In this document: positions 51,501 through 60,975 of the stretch, one piece after another
Layout: each line of letters opens with the position of its first letter
How positions within the stretch are numbered: position 1 is the first letter of the stretch
The notes under the pieces: generated by a model
Databases searched by the model: none
What the model saw: only the letters and a program-made list of their open reading frames with translations
Told to the model about the DNA's origin: nothing
Program-made: the position numbers and the translations under genes
NCBI GenBank assembly: GCA_021613335.1
Contig: JAJTWR010000055.1
Span: 500,001 to 564,000 of the forward strand
Direction of reading: 5' to 3'
Source of the DNA: Whitmania pigra
Lineage: Eukaryota; Annelida; Clitellata; Hirudinida; Haemopidae
DNA length: 64,000 bases

Positions 51501-53191
51501 TTCAATTCTGCTACATTTGCTGCTATTTGCTTAATTTCAATAGCTGTGAGTTTATTTTCTTTGATGATAAATCTTCTTTGATTACTCAAATTGTTTGGCT
51601 TTCATTCATGGGAAAATCTCTAAATTCCTGTCTCTCCGTACATTATAAGGGCTCACAGTTATTCCCTCATTACCTGCAGATTTTGCGTAATGATACGCCA
51701 AAATCACTTCCTTGTATTGTTCTTTAGTCCAACTGTGTCTGTGTTTAGTTTGGATTGGGGTCGTATCTGTCTTACAGTCCTTATGTTTCAATCTGTAACA
51801 TTCTTTATCTTTACTTTTGATTATTAAATTTTGTTTGTTATGTTGGCTTTTTGAATGCTGTATTGTTATAGACCGCTCAACGTTCACTATTATGTTTTCA
51901 CTTTCTTTACTTGATTCTTTCAGAATACAAAATTCTTTTTGCTGACCAAGACCACATGGAATGACTCCGGTTTTGTTTTACCTTGTAAACAAATTTTTCC
52001 ATTTCTCCAGTTTTTTCTTTCTCCTCTTTAGCTTTTTTGTTTCTGTCTAACTTGGACAGGTCATGATGTCAATGATTTAAATTTTGTTTCATTCTTCAGT
52101 TTGTAGCAACTTTCAGATTTCAATATCAGATTTTTTGTCATTAAACTGTAAAATTTCACTATCAATGGCCATTCAAATATCAAAGAAGTGTCTTCTTTGG
52201 TTATTCTATCTGTTTTCTTCCCATTCTGAAAAAAAAACTGGAGACATCTTTCTGAAACTCAAACTCTAATCCAAAAAACTTCATCAATTCAGTCAGAAAT
52301 TCTTTATCTTTAATCTTGTTATCCTTCTCATCTTCTGTAGATTGTAGACCACAAGATTGTTCCTGCTCAAGTTTCTATCTAAAGTAACGTTCAAGTTAGC
52401 GCTTGTATCAACAACTGTCTTTTGTGCATATTTTACATCTTCGACAAAATCGACGTTGTTCTTGAATAAATCAGACCACTGCCTTTTCATTTCTGTTGAA
52501 TTTGTATCTGGGAAAGTGGTTTCATTCAAGCTGTCTTTCAAAGTAGCAAATTTTTCACTCAATTTATCCAACTGTGCCTTCCAGTCATTTTTCAACTCAT
52601 TCATCTGTTTTGCAATCACTATGTCTTTCTCTTTGTGTTCGTCAGAACAGTGCGAATATCTTTGATATGTTTCCGAACAAATGAATATCCGTTATATATA
52701 TACAGAAAATGCTTAAACAATAAACTTGTAGCAAGTTTATTAGGTTTAAGCACGAAAATGTTCGGAATTCTCAGCACGATTCGGCTGAGCTATAAGGAGT
52801 TCGTCTTGTTTTTATTCTTCTTTATTATAAGTCATTGTAATGCCACGCCAATTTCATCATCTTAGCCATCATCATCATTATACACAAAGAATCATGATTA
52901 TTATTTTGAAATACTCATAATTTATTATTTATTCCTCAGACCCAGGACACCTCACTTGACTTTCTCCAGTTGTTCCAAAGAATACCTCGTACAGAAACGC
53001 AGTCTCGGTTTGGACTTGTGCCTGTTCAACATTCCTAACCTTATGAGCACCAATGATGGAGGATTTCCCATCTGTGGCAATGGAGTCATTGAGCAGGGGG
53101 AGGACTGTGATTGTGGGGGACTGCCGAGTGATGTGAGATTTTGCGATCGGTTTTACTGATATTTTATTGCTTTTTGTCTTTTATTTTAAGT

Positions 53192-53257
<66 letters not shown>

Positions 53258-56200
53258 CATTAAAAGATCTGTAACAAAGCCTGCTGTGGAGCAGATTGTA
53301 AGTTGATCCGTCCTGCAACTTGTGCCATGGGAATGTGCTGTGAAGTCCAAAAGTGCAATGTCAGTTGGAATTGATTTGTCGTTTCGTATTTTTAAATTCA
53401 CCATAATTACCCATACCGTATTATTATTCTATTGGCGTGCAGATTGGCCGATTAGGTTACGTGCCTTCATAAGACGTTAATGGCAACAGTCGTAATGTGT
53501 CGCGTTGGAAACCCAGCCTGCATTGCTACAAGCGCCCTTGGGAAGGAGTGCTTATGGCGCTTACAAATGTAGTACAATTATTGCAACAAAATTATGGAAT
53601 TGGTTTGACGTTTCGCATTTTTAAATTCAACATAATTACCCATACCGCATTATTATTCTATTGGTGCAGTACGGCGCTATACAAATGAGGTACAATTATT
53701 GCAACAAAATTATTTTAGCTAATTAAAAATTACCAACTGCCTTTAAATCAATTCAGGAAACTTTCATTTCATTTACATTTTCATTTAATTTCTTCAGATC
53801 AAAATGCCAAACACCATTTGCAGAGCATCAGAAAATCCTTGTGACCTTCCTGAACTTTGTGACGGAATTTCTGCTTTCTGCTCAAATGACATTTACAAAC
53901 ACGATGGTACGTCTTGCAACTTGGCAGGGGTTAGTACGTTCGGTATGATTTTAAAAATTGATTTCACTATTACATCTTTATCTCCGATTAAATTATTAAG
54001 CATTAATTTGAATTTAGATATTTAAAATGAATTACAAAAATAATGGAGACAGGTTTTTTTTATCATAAATATATTTTTTATATTTCTCATTAATTCAAAA
54101 AAAAAAACAAAACAAAACAAAAAAAAACATTTCTAAAACTTAAGACTTCATATTTAAGTCATTATTAATGCATTATTCATCAGAATCCAGCCTATTGCTC
54201 CAAGGGCAAATGTCAGAATCACGAGTCTCAGTGTCAGAAGATCTGGCAAATAAACGCCACCTCATCACTTGACTATTGTTACATACATAATGTTTATGGA
54301 AATATTTCCGGAAGCTGCAAAATTAATCTGGACCCCGTTATCTCATTTCTTCCATGCGACATAAAGTTGTCAAAACTTAATTAAACTTGAAATAAGTTAA
54401 AAGCTAGGTTTTAAATATATCCAATTAATGTTTCATCAATAAGCTCGCATTTACATGTTTTAAAGTATTCCACAGAGACGTCAAATGTGGGCAGTTGTTC
54501 TGTGAAACGCGAACCTTACAAACGAAGTTGATGAGCTTAAAAATCGGATATCAATCCAACTTCAATCCAATGTGTGCCTTTGCTTTTTTCGACTTTGGAA
54601 AGCAAATCCTGAGTCCAGGCTTCGTTCCTAACGGAGCTGTCTGTGGAAACTCAAAGGTTATTTGAAGAATTTTCGCGTAATTTAGAATATGTTTTTAATA
54701 CAATAATGCTTTGAACTTACTTTTAATTTTAAAGATTAATTAGCTAAATTCAGACCGCAGTAAATAATATGAATTTTAATGTACTATTTGCTAAATTACT
54801 TGCAGATGTGTGTGGACCAAAAGTGTGTCGATGTAGCGAGTGTATTATCTACAAATCCTTGTCCATCATCATGTTCGGTGAGTATTGTTGTGGAAGTATC
54901 ATAATGAGGCCCAAGCAGAAAGGCCTGATAAGAGATCAGCTAGAAGAGAATCAAATGAGGTAGGAGGCAAGGAGTTATTTTGGAGTGAGAAGCGCTTATT
55001 TTATTGATCTGAAGTACCACTGAGGTTGATTTTTATATTGCCAAAGATGTTGAATATTATTAGTAATAAATTTACAAAATTTAATTAATAATATCTTGCG
55101 ATTGGAGCTTGGTGAAGTTATGGGGCGAAATTCAGTGTCCCACAATACTCCCCCACCAGAGAGCAAGCTGGCGAACGAAAGATCAAGGCTCGTAATCTTT
55201 GAGTTTCTTGGGCCAGTGAATTCTTCGTCCAGATCGTGTTTGAGGTTGAGTCAGTGGTGTTGCTGGGATGATAACTGGTTTGCTAGTAGGCTTTTTGAGT
55301 GCTGTTTTTGGTGCAGTGGCTGGGTTTGTGGTAGGCGGAACTAAAGTCTTAGGAATAACCGCTGGTTTAAGTCTGTCGATTGAGACTGTATCGTTCCGTC
55401 CATTTTTCTTTTTGATGACGAAGTACTTCTGATGGCGCTCTTGGACGTCATATGGGCCTTCGTATGGTGGATGAAGCGGTGGTTTGCTGGAATCGACACG
55501 AACAAGTACCTGTGGTGTAGTAGCCAGGTCCTTCGGGATGTAAGAGGGTTGCTGTCGCTGTCTGGGCTGTTGAGGCTTGAGACTCAGCATTTGTTCTCTT
55601 AGATTATCCACGAAGCTTGAGTGTCCGATCGGCGGGTTGGAGCTGCTTGATGGTGAAAGCTCTCCCGGTAATTTTAACGTTGTCCCGTAGACTAGTTCGG
55701 CTGGTGAGCACTGTAGGTCTTCCTTGGTGGTGAGATCGATTCTTGAGAAGATCTGTGCCTTCAATTGAGACTTGTCCAATTGCCCTTTGATGAGATTGTT
55801 CGTTGTTCGCGCTAGGTGAATGTGAGTTGGAGGTGCTGCGCTAATAGATCCCACGACAGATAGGGTTGTCTGGTTGTCGATGAGCCTCTTGTTAGACATG
55901 TCGACGTTCAAATTGAAATGGCCCAGGAAGTCGGCTCCAATTATTGGCGACTGCACGTCGGCGACGACGAAGATCCACTGGAACTTACGCCTCAAACCCA
56001 AATCTAACGACAGGGATTTTTGACCGTAAGTCCCAATCGTCGTGCCATTGGCAGCCTGTAGCGTGAAGGGTGATGCCTTGAGCGAGTGCTGGTGAGGCGG
56101 AGGGATGACGCTGATCTCCGAACCGGTGTCGATCAGGAACTTCATTCCGTTGGAAAAATCGTTGATCAGAAACAGGCGACTTTCTTGGTGTCGGCCAGAG

Positions 56201-57730
56201 GCAGCCGTTGCAGCTACCGCCCGACCCTGGAGTTTGAAGGAACAAGGCTGTTGGCAGCGTTGAGCTTTTTCCCGGTATTTGTCATGATACCAGCACATGC
56301 CTTGTGTGTTGCTGCGCCTTGCCCGGGAACTGTTCCTGTTGCGGGACCTCCTGTGTTGTCTGGCCTCTTCTCGGGTCGTCTCCAACCTGGCCAGACGGTC
56401 GTTAATCATCTGAAGCGTGATGCTGAGGTCCTGGTTCTGTCCCTGCGTAGAAGCTGTCGTTATCCGCGACACCGTGGGGACTGTGTATGCGTCCATGACC
56501 TGGTCCGCCAGGATGGACTGTTTCAGGAGGCTCTTGTCGTGCGCGGTCGCAACTATGGGCCGGATGTGTGGCGGCAGTTTGTCGAACCACAGCTGCCGGA
56601 GGATCGCATCGTCCATCGAATTGTCGCCCAACAGCGCCTTCATGTGACGGAGGAGCTGGCTGGGCAGTTGTCCTTCGAGGTATACTGCGTTGAAAAGGCT
56701 CCTCAGCCTTGCCTGTTGCGACTGTCCAAAGCGCTGCAAGATGGCCTCCTTGAGCCTGGTGTATGGGCTCTCGCTAGGTACCTCGTAGATGAGGTCCTGA
56801 ACCTGCTCGGCCACCTGAAAGGGCAGGTTGTGTACCACGTGTGCGTAGCGTTGCATTTCGTTCTTCAGGCGTTGTATGTAGAACAACGCCTCGATGTTGG
56901 CGAACCAAAGTCTCGGGTTCGCCGTGAAGAAAGGCGGCAACTGCATGCTGACGGCGCTCACACGGGTCTGAGAAATTGCCTCCTGTGACGTCAAGTTGAT
57001 TAAATCTTCCATGTTGCTAATCTCTTTTTGCGGGGTCACCAATTTGTTGTGGAAGTATCATAATGAGGCCCAAGCAGAAAGGCCTGATAAGAGATCAGCT
57101 AGAAGAGAATCAAATGAGGTAGGAGGCAAGGAGTTATTTTGGAGTGAGAAGCGCTTATTTTTTGATCTGAAGTACCACTGAGGTTGATTTTTATATTGCC
57201 AAAGATGTTGAATATTATTAGTAATAAATTTACAAAATTTAATTAATAATTTCTTGCGATTGGAGCTTGGTGAAGTTATGGGGCGAAATTCAGTGTCCCA
57301 CAGTATAAATCATCTTTGATTTAATTTTAAATTGCATTTTACTGTTTTTAATTTTGTTCATTGCTTAAGTATATACAATACACAAATAAAATGCTGCTTG
57401 GGTTTTAATGTGGATTATGTGCATTAATTTTAGGCAATTTGGATTAAAGTTAATTTCAACCGACGTTTTTTCTGCATCCAGGTTTGCGACAACACCGGCC
57501 AATGTCGTTGTGAAAATGGTCTCCCGTATCCTAATTGCAACGGAAAGACTTTCACAGAGGTTATTCTGACAACAATAACAACAACAGCAACAATGACATC
57601 ACCAGTATCGATGACTTCAACAACAGCACCATCCCTCAACAATTTATCCAACCAAGTCCTTCTTTCAAATTGGATCACACTTTTGTTGATCTTGTTCAAT
57701 TTCATTGGAGCCTTTATTAGATTTCAGTAG
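43582..57730 (+). CDS. ADAM-type zinc metalloprotease-disintegrin, copy C (19 exons, intact)
   Basis: Exons: 43582-43651, 43723-43802, 43888-43970, 44286-44358, 44697-44779, 44880-44986, 45266-45303, 45527-45604, 46985-47053, 47152-47324, 47498-47585, 48215-48357, 52940-53132, 53267-53359, 53798-53929, 54184-54365, 54476-54656, 54806-54877, 57482-57730. Together 2,187 bases, 728 aa plus TAG, no frame break. Signal peptide (residues 1-22), prodomain with switch Cys165 (TCGV), KR site at 180-181, reprolysin domain from RFIELYA (192) with His329, Glu330, His333 and His339 (HEIGHNMGLVHDD) and Met-turn CIM, disintegrin from about 407 (CGNG), Cys-rich, EGF-like (VCDNTGQCRCENG), Thr-rich stalk, then a hydrophobic stretch and only RFQ before the stop. 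The tail suggests either a GPI-anchor signal or a membrane anchor with almost no cytoplasmic part. Introns 12, 15 (with a SINE) and 18 contain transposons. By family, sheds or digests extracellular proteins; the substrate is unknown. Confidence 0.92.
44397..44545 (+). repeat. (TAA)n microsatellite in ADAM-C intron 4
   Basis: About 150 bases of TAA units. The same site in copy B has only a handful of units (35,165-35,185), so the array expanded after the duplication. Confidence 0.95.
45640..46620. repeat. ADAM-C intron 8: microsatellite plus an unassigned inserted segment
   Basis: A TAA array (45,660-45,740) is followed by about 700 bases not found in the equivalent introns of copies A or B. 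On the minus strand, 46,088 down to 45,938 reads 50 codons starting MDGDVVAPVTSS and containing WHKQAFNDGWFTNSELKDW, which resembles the N-terminal part of a transposase but is too short to assign. Probably a transposon fragment. No clear terminal repeats were found. Confidence 0.45.
47755..48138 (-). mobile_element. full SINE copy with a (TTATTG)n tail, ADAM-C intron 11
   Basis: Read on the minus strand, 48,138-48,009 starts TATTGGCGTACTTGTTAGCT, has a good Pol III A box (TTAGCTCAGAGG) and B box (GTGTTCGAAACCC), and ends GGCGCTTTATAAATG. It then continues into a long TTATTG hexamer array (48,000-47,755). The array behaves as the expanded 3' tail of the element. This copy best preserves the tRNA-like promoter. 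Confidence 0.85.
48558..52820 (-). mobile_element. dead non-LTR retrotransposon in intron 12 of ADAM copy C
   Basis: Collinear fragments on the minus strand, in several frames: a coiled-coil-like segment (52,619-52,293), an RHSWTKEQYKEVILAYHYA block (about 51,887-51,606), QRLRRYSKGSAQFQQNKLF (50,953-50,753), reverse transcriptase fingers and palm (50,528-50,286; NYRPITCLPVIYKILTS), FQGDFLSPLL (50,237-50,052), the catalytic loop near 49,950 reading FYMDN then a stop (second catalytic Asp lost), and a C-terminal VIVGAMGTIEENCRK...GTAHILRTIL block (49,053-48,790). A TAA-type tail lies at 48,635-48,558. Many stops and frameshifts make it inactive. The matching intron in copy B lacks it. The family is a LINE whose clade I cannot settle. 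Confidence 0.85.
53193..53256 (+). repeat. (TAA)n microsatellite in ADAM-C intron 13
   Basis: Roughly 64 bases of pure TAA just upstream of the exon 14 acceptor (TTAAAAG). The site corresponds to the much longer array in copy A and the short one in copy B (38,956-38,988). Confidence 0.95.
53432..53710 (+). mobile_element. SINE copy and partial second copy in ADAM-C intron 14
   Basis: 53,432-53,590 is a SINE beginning TTGGCGTGCAGATTGGCCG and ending GGCGCTTACAAATGTAGTAC, with a damaged B box (GCGTTGGAAACCC). The flanking ATAATTACCCATACCG block is repeated at 53,630-53,650 and followed by a second, internally deleted SINE end (53,660-53,690), so a local duplication of about 230 bases occurred. 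Copies A and B have the empty site. Confidence 0.75.
54886..55144 (-). repeat. 3' LTR of the Ty3-type element
   Basis: Begins TGTTGTGGAAG and ends GTCCCACA on the plus strand. Nearly identical to 57,045-57,302; it has one extra A (TTTTATTG against TTTTTTG) and an A where the other has T (AATATCTT against AATTTCTT). Confidence 0.95.
55183..57012 (-). CDS. Gag-protease fused in frame to integrase C-terminal end (609 aa)
   Basis: The ATG is at 57,012; the frame is also open upstream to a TTG at 57,042 that overlaps the primer site. Gag occupies about residues 1-235, then a CCHC-like finger (C240, H243, C253, C257; CWYHDKYREKAQRC), and an aspartic protease with FLIDTGSEISVIP (DTG 295-297) and IIGADFL near 357. 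At about residue 430 the frame passes straight to the end of an integrase: EDLQCSPAELVYGTTLKLPG, PPYEGPYDVQ, SIDRLKPA and TRSGRRIHWP. Reverse transcriptase, RNase H and the integrase catalytic domain are missing, with no stop at the junction. The protein could still form particles and be moved by a full-length partner. A deletion that keeps frame by chance is the alternative to selection. Confidence 0.9.
   Translation of the reverse strand: MEDLINLTSQEAISQTRVSAVSMQLPPFFTANPRLWFANIEALFYIQRLKNEMQRYAHVVHNLPFQVAEQVQDLIYEVPSESPYTRLKEAILQRFGQSQQARLRSLFNAVYLEGQLPSQLLRHMKALLGDNSMDDAILRQLWFDKLPPHIRPIVATAHDKSLLKQSILADQVMDAYTVPTVSRITTASTQGQNQDLSITLQMINDRLARLETTREEARQHRRSRNRNSSRARRSNTQGMCWYHDKYREKAQRCQQPCSFKLQGRAVAATAASGRHQESRLFLINDFSNGMKFLIDTGSEISVIPPPHQHSLKASPFTLQAANGTTIGTYGQKSLSLDLGLRRKFQWIFVVADVQSPIIGADFLGHFNLNVDMSNKRLIDNQTTLSVVGSISAAPPTHIHLARTTNNLIKGQLDKSQLKAQIFSRIDLTTKEDLQCSPAELVYGTTLKLPGELSPSSSSNPPIGHSSFVDNLREQMLSLKPQQPRQRQQPSYIPKDLATTPQVLVRVDSSKPPLHPPYEGPYDVQERHQKYFVIKKKNGRNDTVSIDRLKPAVIPKTLVPPTTNPATAPKTALKKPTSKPVIIPATPLTQPQTRSGRRIHWPKKLKDYEP
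57045..57302 (-). repeat. 5' LTR of the Ty3-type element
   Basis: Partner of 54,886-55,144. On the coding (minus) strand it begins TGTGGGACACTG and ends CCACAACA, followed by AA and the primer site. Confidence 0.95.
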
Positions 57731-58275
57731 ATTCGTGTTTGGGAAATTGTTTTTTTTTTGTAAATTTTTTATATTTCGTAAAAATTTAATAATTTGAATC
57801 ATAAACGAAAAACATACTATATTACCATATATTATACCATGGATGAAAATGGCACGGGCAAAATCCTCACTGAGAACAAGAATGACAAATAACTGTTATG
57901 TATTTATATTATTCAAGAAATAATAATAACATATTTAAGGGAATAAGCAGGTTTGAGAATTTTGAATAGTTTTTTTATGTAGTCAGTTTATAACACGCTG
58001 TAATTTTATTAACACATTCGTGGCATATATCAGTGTTACTAACGAAGATATATATTGGCAAATGAATATACGACAGAACATGATTCATAATCCTGGTATC
58101 ATGCTAGACATTGGTGTTAATTAATATTAATAGTTTAATAATCAAATTGATAACAATATGTTTTGTGTTTTTCGACGCCGGTCGTTGCTTTTGTTTTTGC
58201 AATTATGTGGGTGGTTCAACTGGGCCCCCCCAATTGTGTCTAATAAATATAATAAAAATATGGAAAAATTATGAA
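57731..58275 (+). other. 3' UTR of ADAM copy C with poly(A) signal
   Basis: Conserved with copies A and B, including TTTTTCGACGCCGGTCG and AATAAA at 58242-58247. Confidence 0.55.
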
Positions 58276-58726
58276 CTGATTTTCTAAGATCGCTAAACGT
58301 GTGTTTTCCATGTTAACACAAACTTTGGTCTTCCTGTCATTTACTTATTTGCCCGTTGTTAAGTTGTTAAGGATGTCTTAAATTTAAATTTACCGTAATA
58401 TTTGGAATTGTATCTCTAACAAAATTTTACAACCACAAGATGCTAGAATGCATTATGGATCACAAATAAATAAGATATTTTTAAAACAAAAACAGTAATA
58501 ATAATATTAGTTTTCATAACATTCGGAAAGATTGTAAAAATTATTTGCATTGATATAAACTTAGCACTGATTAAATCATTCTTTTTTAATGCATGTTTTG
58601 ATATTTAAATTAAATTTCTAAATAAATAAAAATAAACTAAGTATACTTTTTACGTTTATCGTGAATTCAAAAAATGATTTCTAAAGCGTAGAACTTCATG
58701 AATTTGCATGAATGACTAGCAAATTA

Positions 58727-58766
58727 CAAACTCCGAAGATAGTAATAGATGCAAACCATGCTGACG
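58727..58766 (+). pseudogene. decayed ADAM exon 10 fragment downstream of copy C
   Basis: CAAACTCCGAAGATAGTAAT followed by AGATGCAAACCATG matches the middle of exon 10 as found in the relics at 33,350 and 42,990. The surrounding 58,480-58,720 also matches sequence 3' of copies A and B. A LINE begins about 200 bases further on. Confidence 0.65.
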
Positions 58767-58984
58767 AAAACCATATTGCATTACCATATATTATACCATG
58801 CATGAAAACGGCACTATCAAATCCCTTGCCGAGAACAAAAATATGTAATTTATAATTATGCAAATAAATTCAAGAAATAATAACAAATTTAAGGACATAT
58901 AAATCTGGCAGCCTAGTAAGATTTTGATAAGGTTTTAAAAATTTATTAATTGAACTTATGGTCCAACTAGCTTACAAACTAACT

Positions 58985-60370
58985 ACTTATTTCTTTGACA
59001 TGCACTTGCTGTCGCGTCATGGAGAAAATTGTAAATAAAAATATCTTGACATGCATATTCAGCAACAATCTCATAAATCTGTTGGAATGTATTCATGATT
59101 GGACCATTGCCCTCCAGGGTAGCAAATCTGTCAACATCATTTATTTTGATTTTCACAAAGCATTTGATTCTATATCTTACTCCAAACTGTTGAAAAATTT
59201 CTAATCATATGGCATCACTAAAGACCTTTTCTTCTGGCTATCGGACTTCCTTCAAAATAGAACCCAAACAGTGAAGATTAATGGTGTTTTGTCTGAACCT
59301 AGGCACATGATGAGTGGAGTGCCTCAAGGAAGCGTCCTCGGACCGACACTATTTCTCATCTTTATAAATGATATAACCTTTAATACTGCAATTCCTGGCA
59401 TCTCGACATAATTATTTGCAGACGACATTAAACTATGTGCCTGTTCAGAAGCTAGCCACAACCTCTAAGATGCAATCAATGAACTTACTCATTGGAGTGA
59501 CAGATGACATCTGAGATTGGTTCCGTTCAAATGCTCTTCAATTTGTGTCCGCAATCGTTTCAAAAATTCTGCCAACTACCATAGTATATTTTAAATAACA
59601 GCACAGGTTGCCCTAATAAGAGATCTCCGAAGTATACGTCGATTTGCTTCTCATATTAAAAAGGCCGTACAGAAAACATCTATAAGATACTCCTTACTAA
59701 ATCTTTCTTTTACTTCTAAAGACAGGACCATCCTTGCAAAGACATTTTGTATATATGTCCGACCACTACTCGAATACTGCTCACAAGTCTAGAACCCCCA
59801 CCATAAATACTTGATAAAAAATATCGAATCATTACAAAGAAGATTTACAAAATGTATTCCATCAATCCGACACCACCAATACCTAACAAGACTCAAACTT
59901 CTCGGACTCCCGACACTTGAACGTAGACGTCTGATCCTAGACCTATGTATCCTACATAAAATAATTCATGGATTTGTCATCAAGGACCTCCGGAACTCCT
60001 TCAAATTTTCTCAATATCACGCAACACGTGGTCACACCCTCAAACTGAAACTAGACACTTGCACAATAGACGCCACAAAGTTTTCATTTGTCAATCGTGT
60101 GGCAAAGGTCTCACTTCCTGAGGAAATAGTGTCGGCCGGTACTTTTTCACGGTTTAAATGCTTTTTTAATTATGCGAACCTTTATCGGTTTTTGACTGTT
60201 GGAAACTAAAGATATATATAATAATTTTTGTTTTTGTTATTCGCTTTCTTCCTGCTCCGCCTGTTTTGTCGCTTGCCTTTGTTTTCTTGATTCGTTTGAG
60301 AGTTGCTTGTTGGTCTTGTTAGAGGCCCTTAAAGGCCCTTTGACCAACTTTGAAAATAAATACAAAAAAA
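58985..60370 (+). mobile_element. 5'-truncated CR1/Jockey-like LINE, inactive
   Basis: Starts inside the reverse transcriptase (CRVMEKIV, then FDFHKAFDSISYSKLLKNF at 59,148), continues with MMSGVPQGSVLGPTLFLIFINDI (about 59,305) and LFADDIKLCA (about 59,410), and ends with a CR1-type C-terminal region (59,811-60,209; RRRLILDLCILHKIIHG). At least four in-frame stops interrupt it (for example after KNF at 59,204 and before LFADD). The 3' end is an A-rich AAATAAATACAAAAAAATAA tail at about 60,350-60,375. It differs clearly from the LINE that follows. Confidence 0.85.
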
Positions 60371-60384
60371 TAAAAATAAACTTC

Positions 60385-60499
60385 GTATAATTGTAAAAAG
60401 AGAGTTAACTTTAAGGAAAATTAGTCTCTAATATTAGTGATTAGTGAGTAGACCAACATTTAGTAAATTACAGCATAAGGGAGGTTTTGCTTTTTTAAA
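60385..60499 (+). pseudogene. upstream region of a fourth ADAM copy, interrupted by a LINE
   Basis: ATTGTAAAAAGAGAGTTAAC, TTAAGGAAAATTAGTCT, ATATTAGTGATTAGTGAG and CAGCATAAGGGAGGTTTTGC match the sequence 40-200 bases upstream of copies B and C in the same order. The match stops at about 60,499 where LINE coding begins. The TATA box and ATG are not seen, so the rest of this copy is lost or lies beyond the LINE, past the window. Confidence 0.75.
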
Positions 60500-60501
60500 G
60501 A

Positions 60502-60764
60502 TAGTTGTCACCTTCGCTTCAAAGATGGTCAGAGACAGAGTCTATGCTCTGAGAAAAGCCCTGCACAAGGATAGAACGTCAAAGATCTACATCAACGAAC
60601 ACTTAACCAAGCCAAACTCAGAAATCTTTGCTAGAGCCAGGAAACTTGTAAAGGACAAAAAACTTTTATCAGCATGGACATGGAATGGTCACGTCTACTT
60701 GAAGAGAGGTGAAAACTCAGGACCAACTCGAGTTCAAAACCTCCTTGACCTGGAAAAATACTAA
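60502..60764 (+). CDS. LINE ORF1 protein, C-terminal fragment
   Basis: About 87 codons ending TAA at 60,762. It reads IVVTFASKMVRDRVYALRKA, INEHLTKPN, ARKLVKDKKLLSAWTWNG, the RNA-binding-type ending common in LINE ORF1 proteins of this group. The upstream bases that keep the frame open belong to the ADAM flank. Confidence 0.7.
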
Positions 60765-60975
60765 CTTCTTTTTGTTTTGATGTTGGTGTTTTGCTTTTCT
60801 TTTCCTCTCATCGTGGAGTCTCTGTTTATTGAAGAAGATAAACTTTCAGTTATATTTGTCTCCGCTATTGATCCCGTGAACTTAGACCATGTTTCAACAG
60901 TTTTGGCTGGTGTGAATACGATTTATGTTACATCTGTTGTGGGGAGGGACCACAAGTTCAAGAAAAGTTTGAGAA

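Larger units (their letters stand above)
54886..57302 (-). mobile_element. young Ty3-type LTR retrotransposon lacking RT, RNase H and integrase core
   Basis: Two LTRs of 259 and 258 bases (54,886-55,144 and 57,045-57,302), TG...CA ended, differ by one substitution and one single-base indel. A 4-base duplication GTAT flanks the element. It lies antisense in intron 18 of ADAM copy C; its 5' LTR is the right-hand one. Next to it the minus strand reads TGGTGACCCCG, complementary to a tRNA 3' end CGGGGTCACCA, the likely primer site. A purine tract GGTGGGGGAG precedes the 3' LTR. One open frame fills the inside. The near-identical LTRs indicate recent insertion. Confidence 0.95.

Noticed and set aside
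56086..56988. 300-codon plus-strand open frame
   Set aside because: Lies antisense to the Gag-protease frame of the LTR element and has no domain; it is a shadow caused by codon bias.
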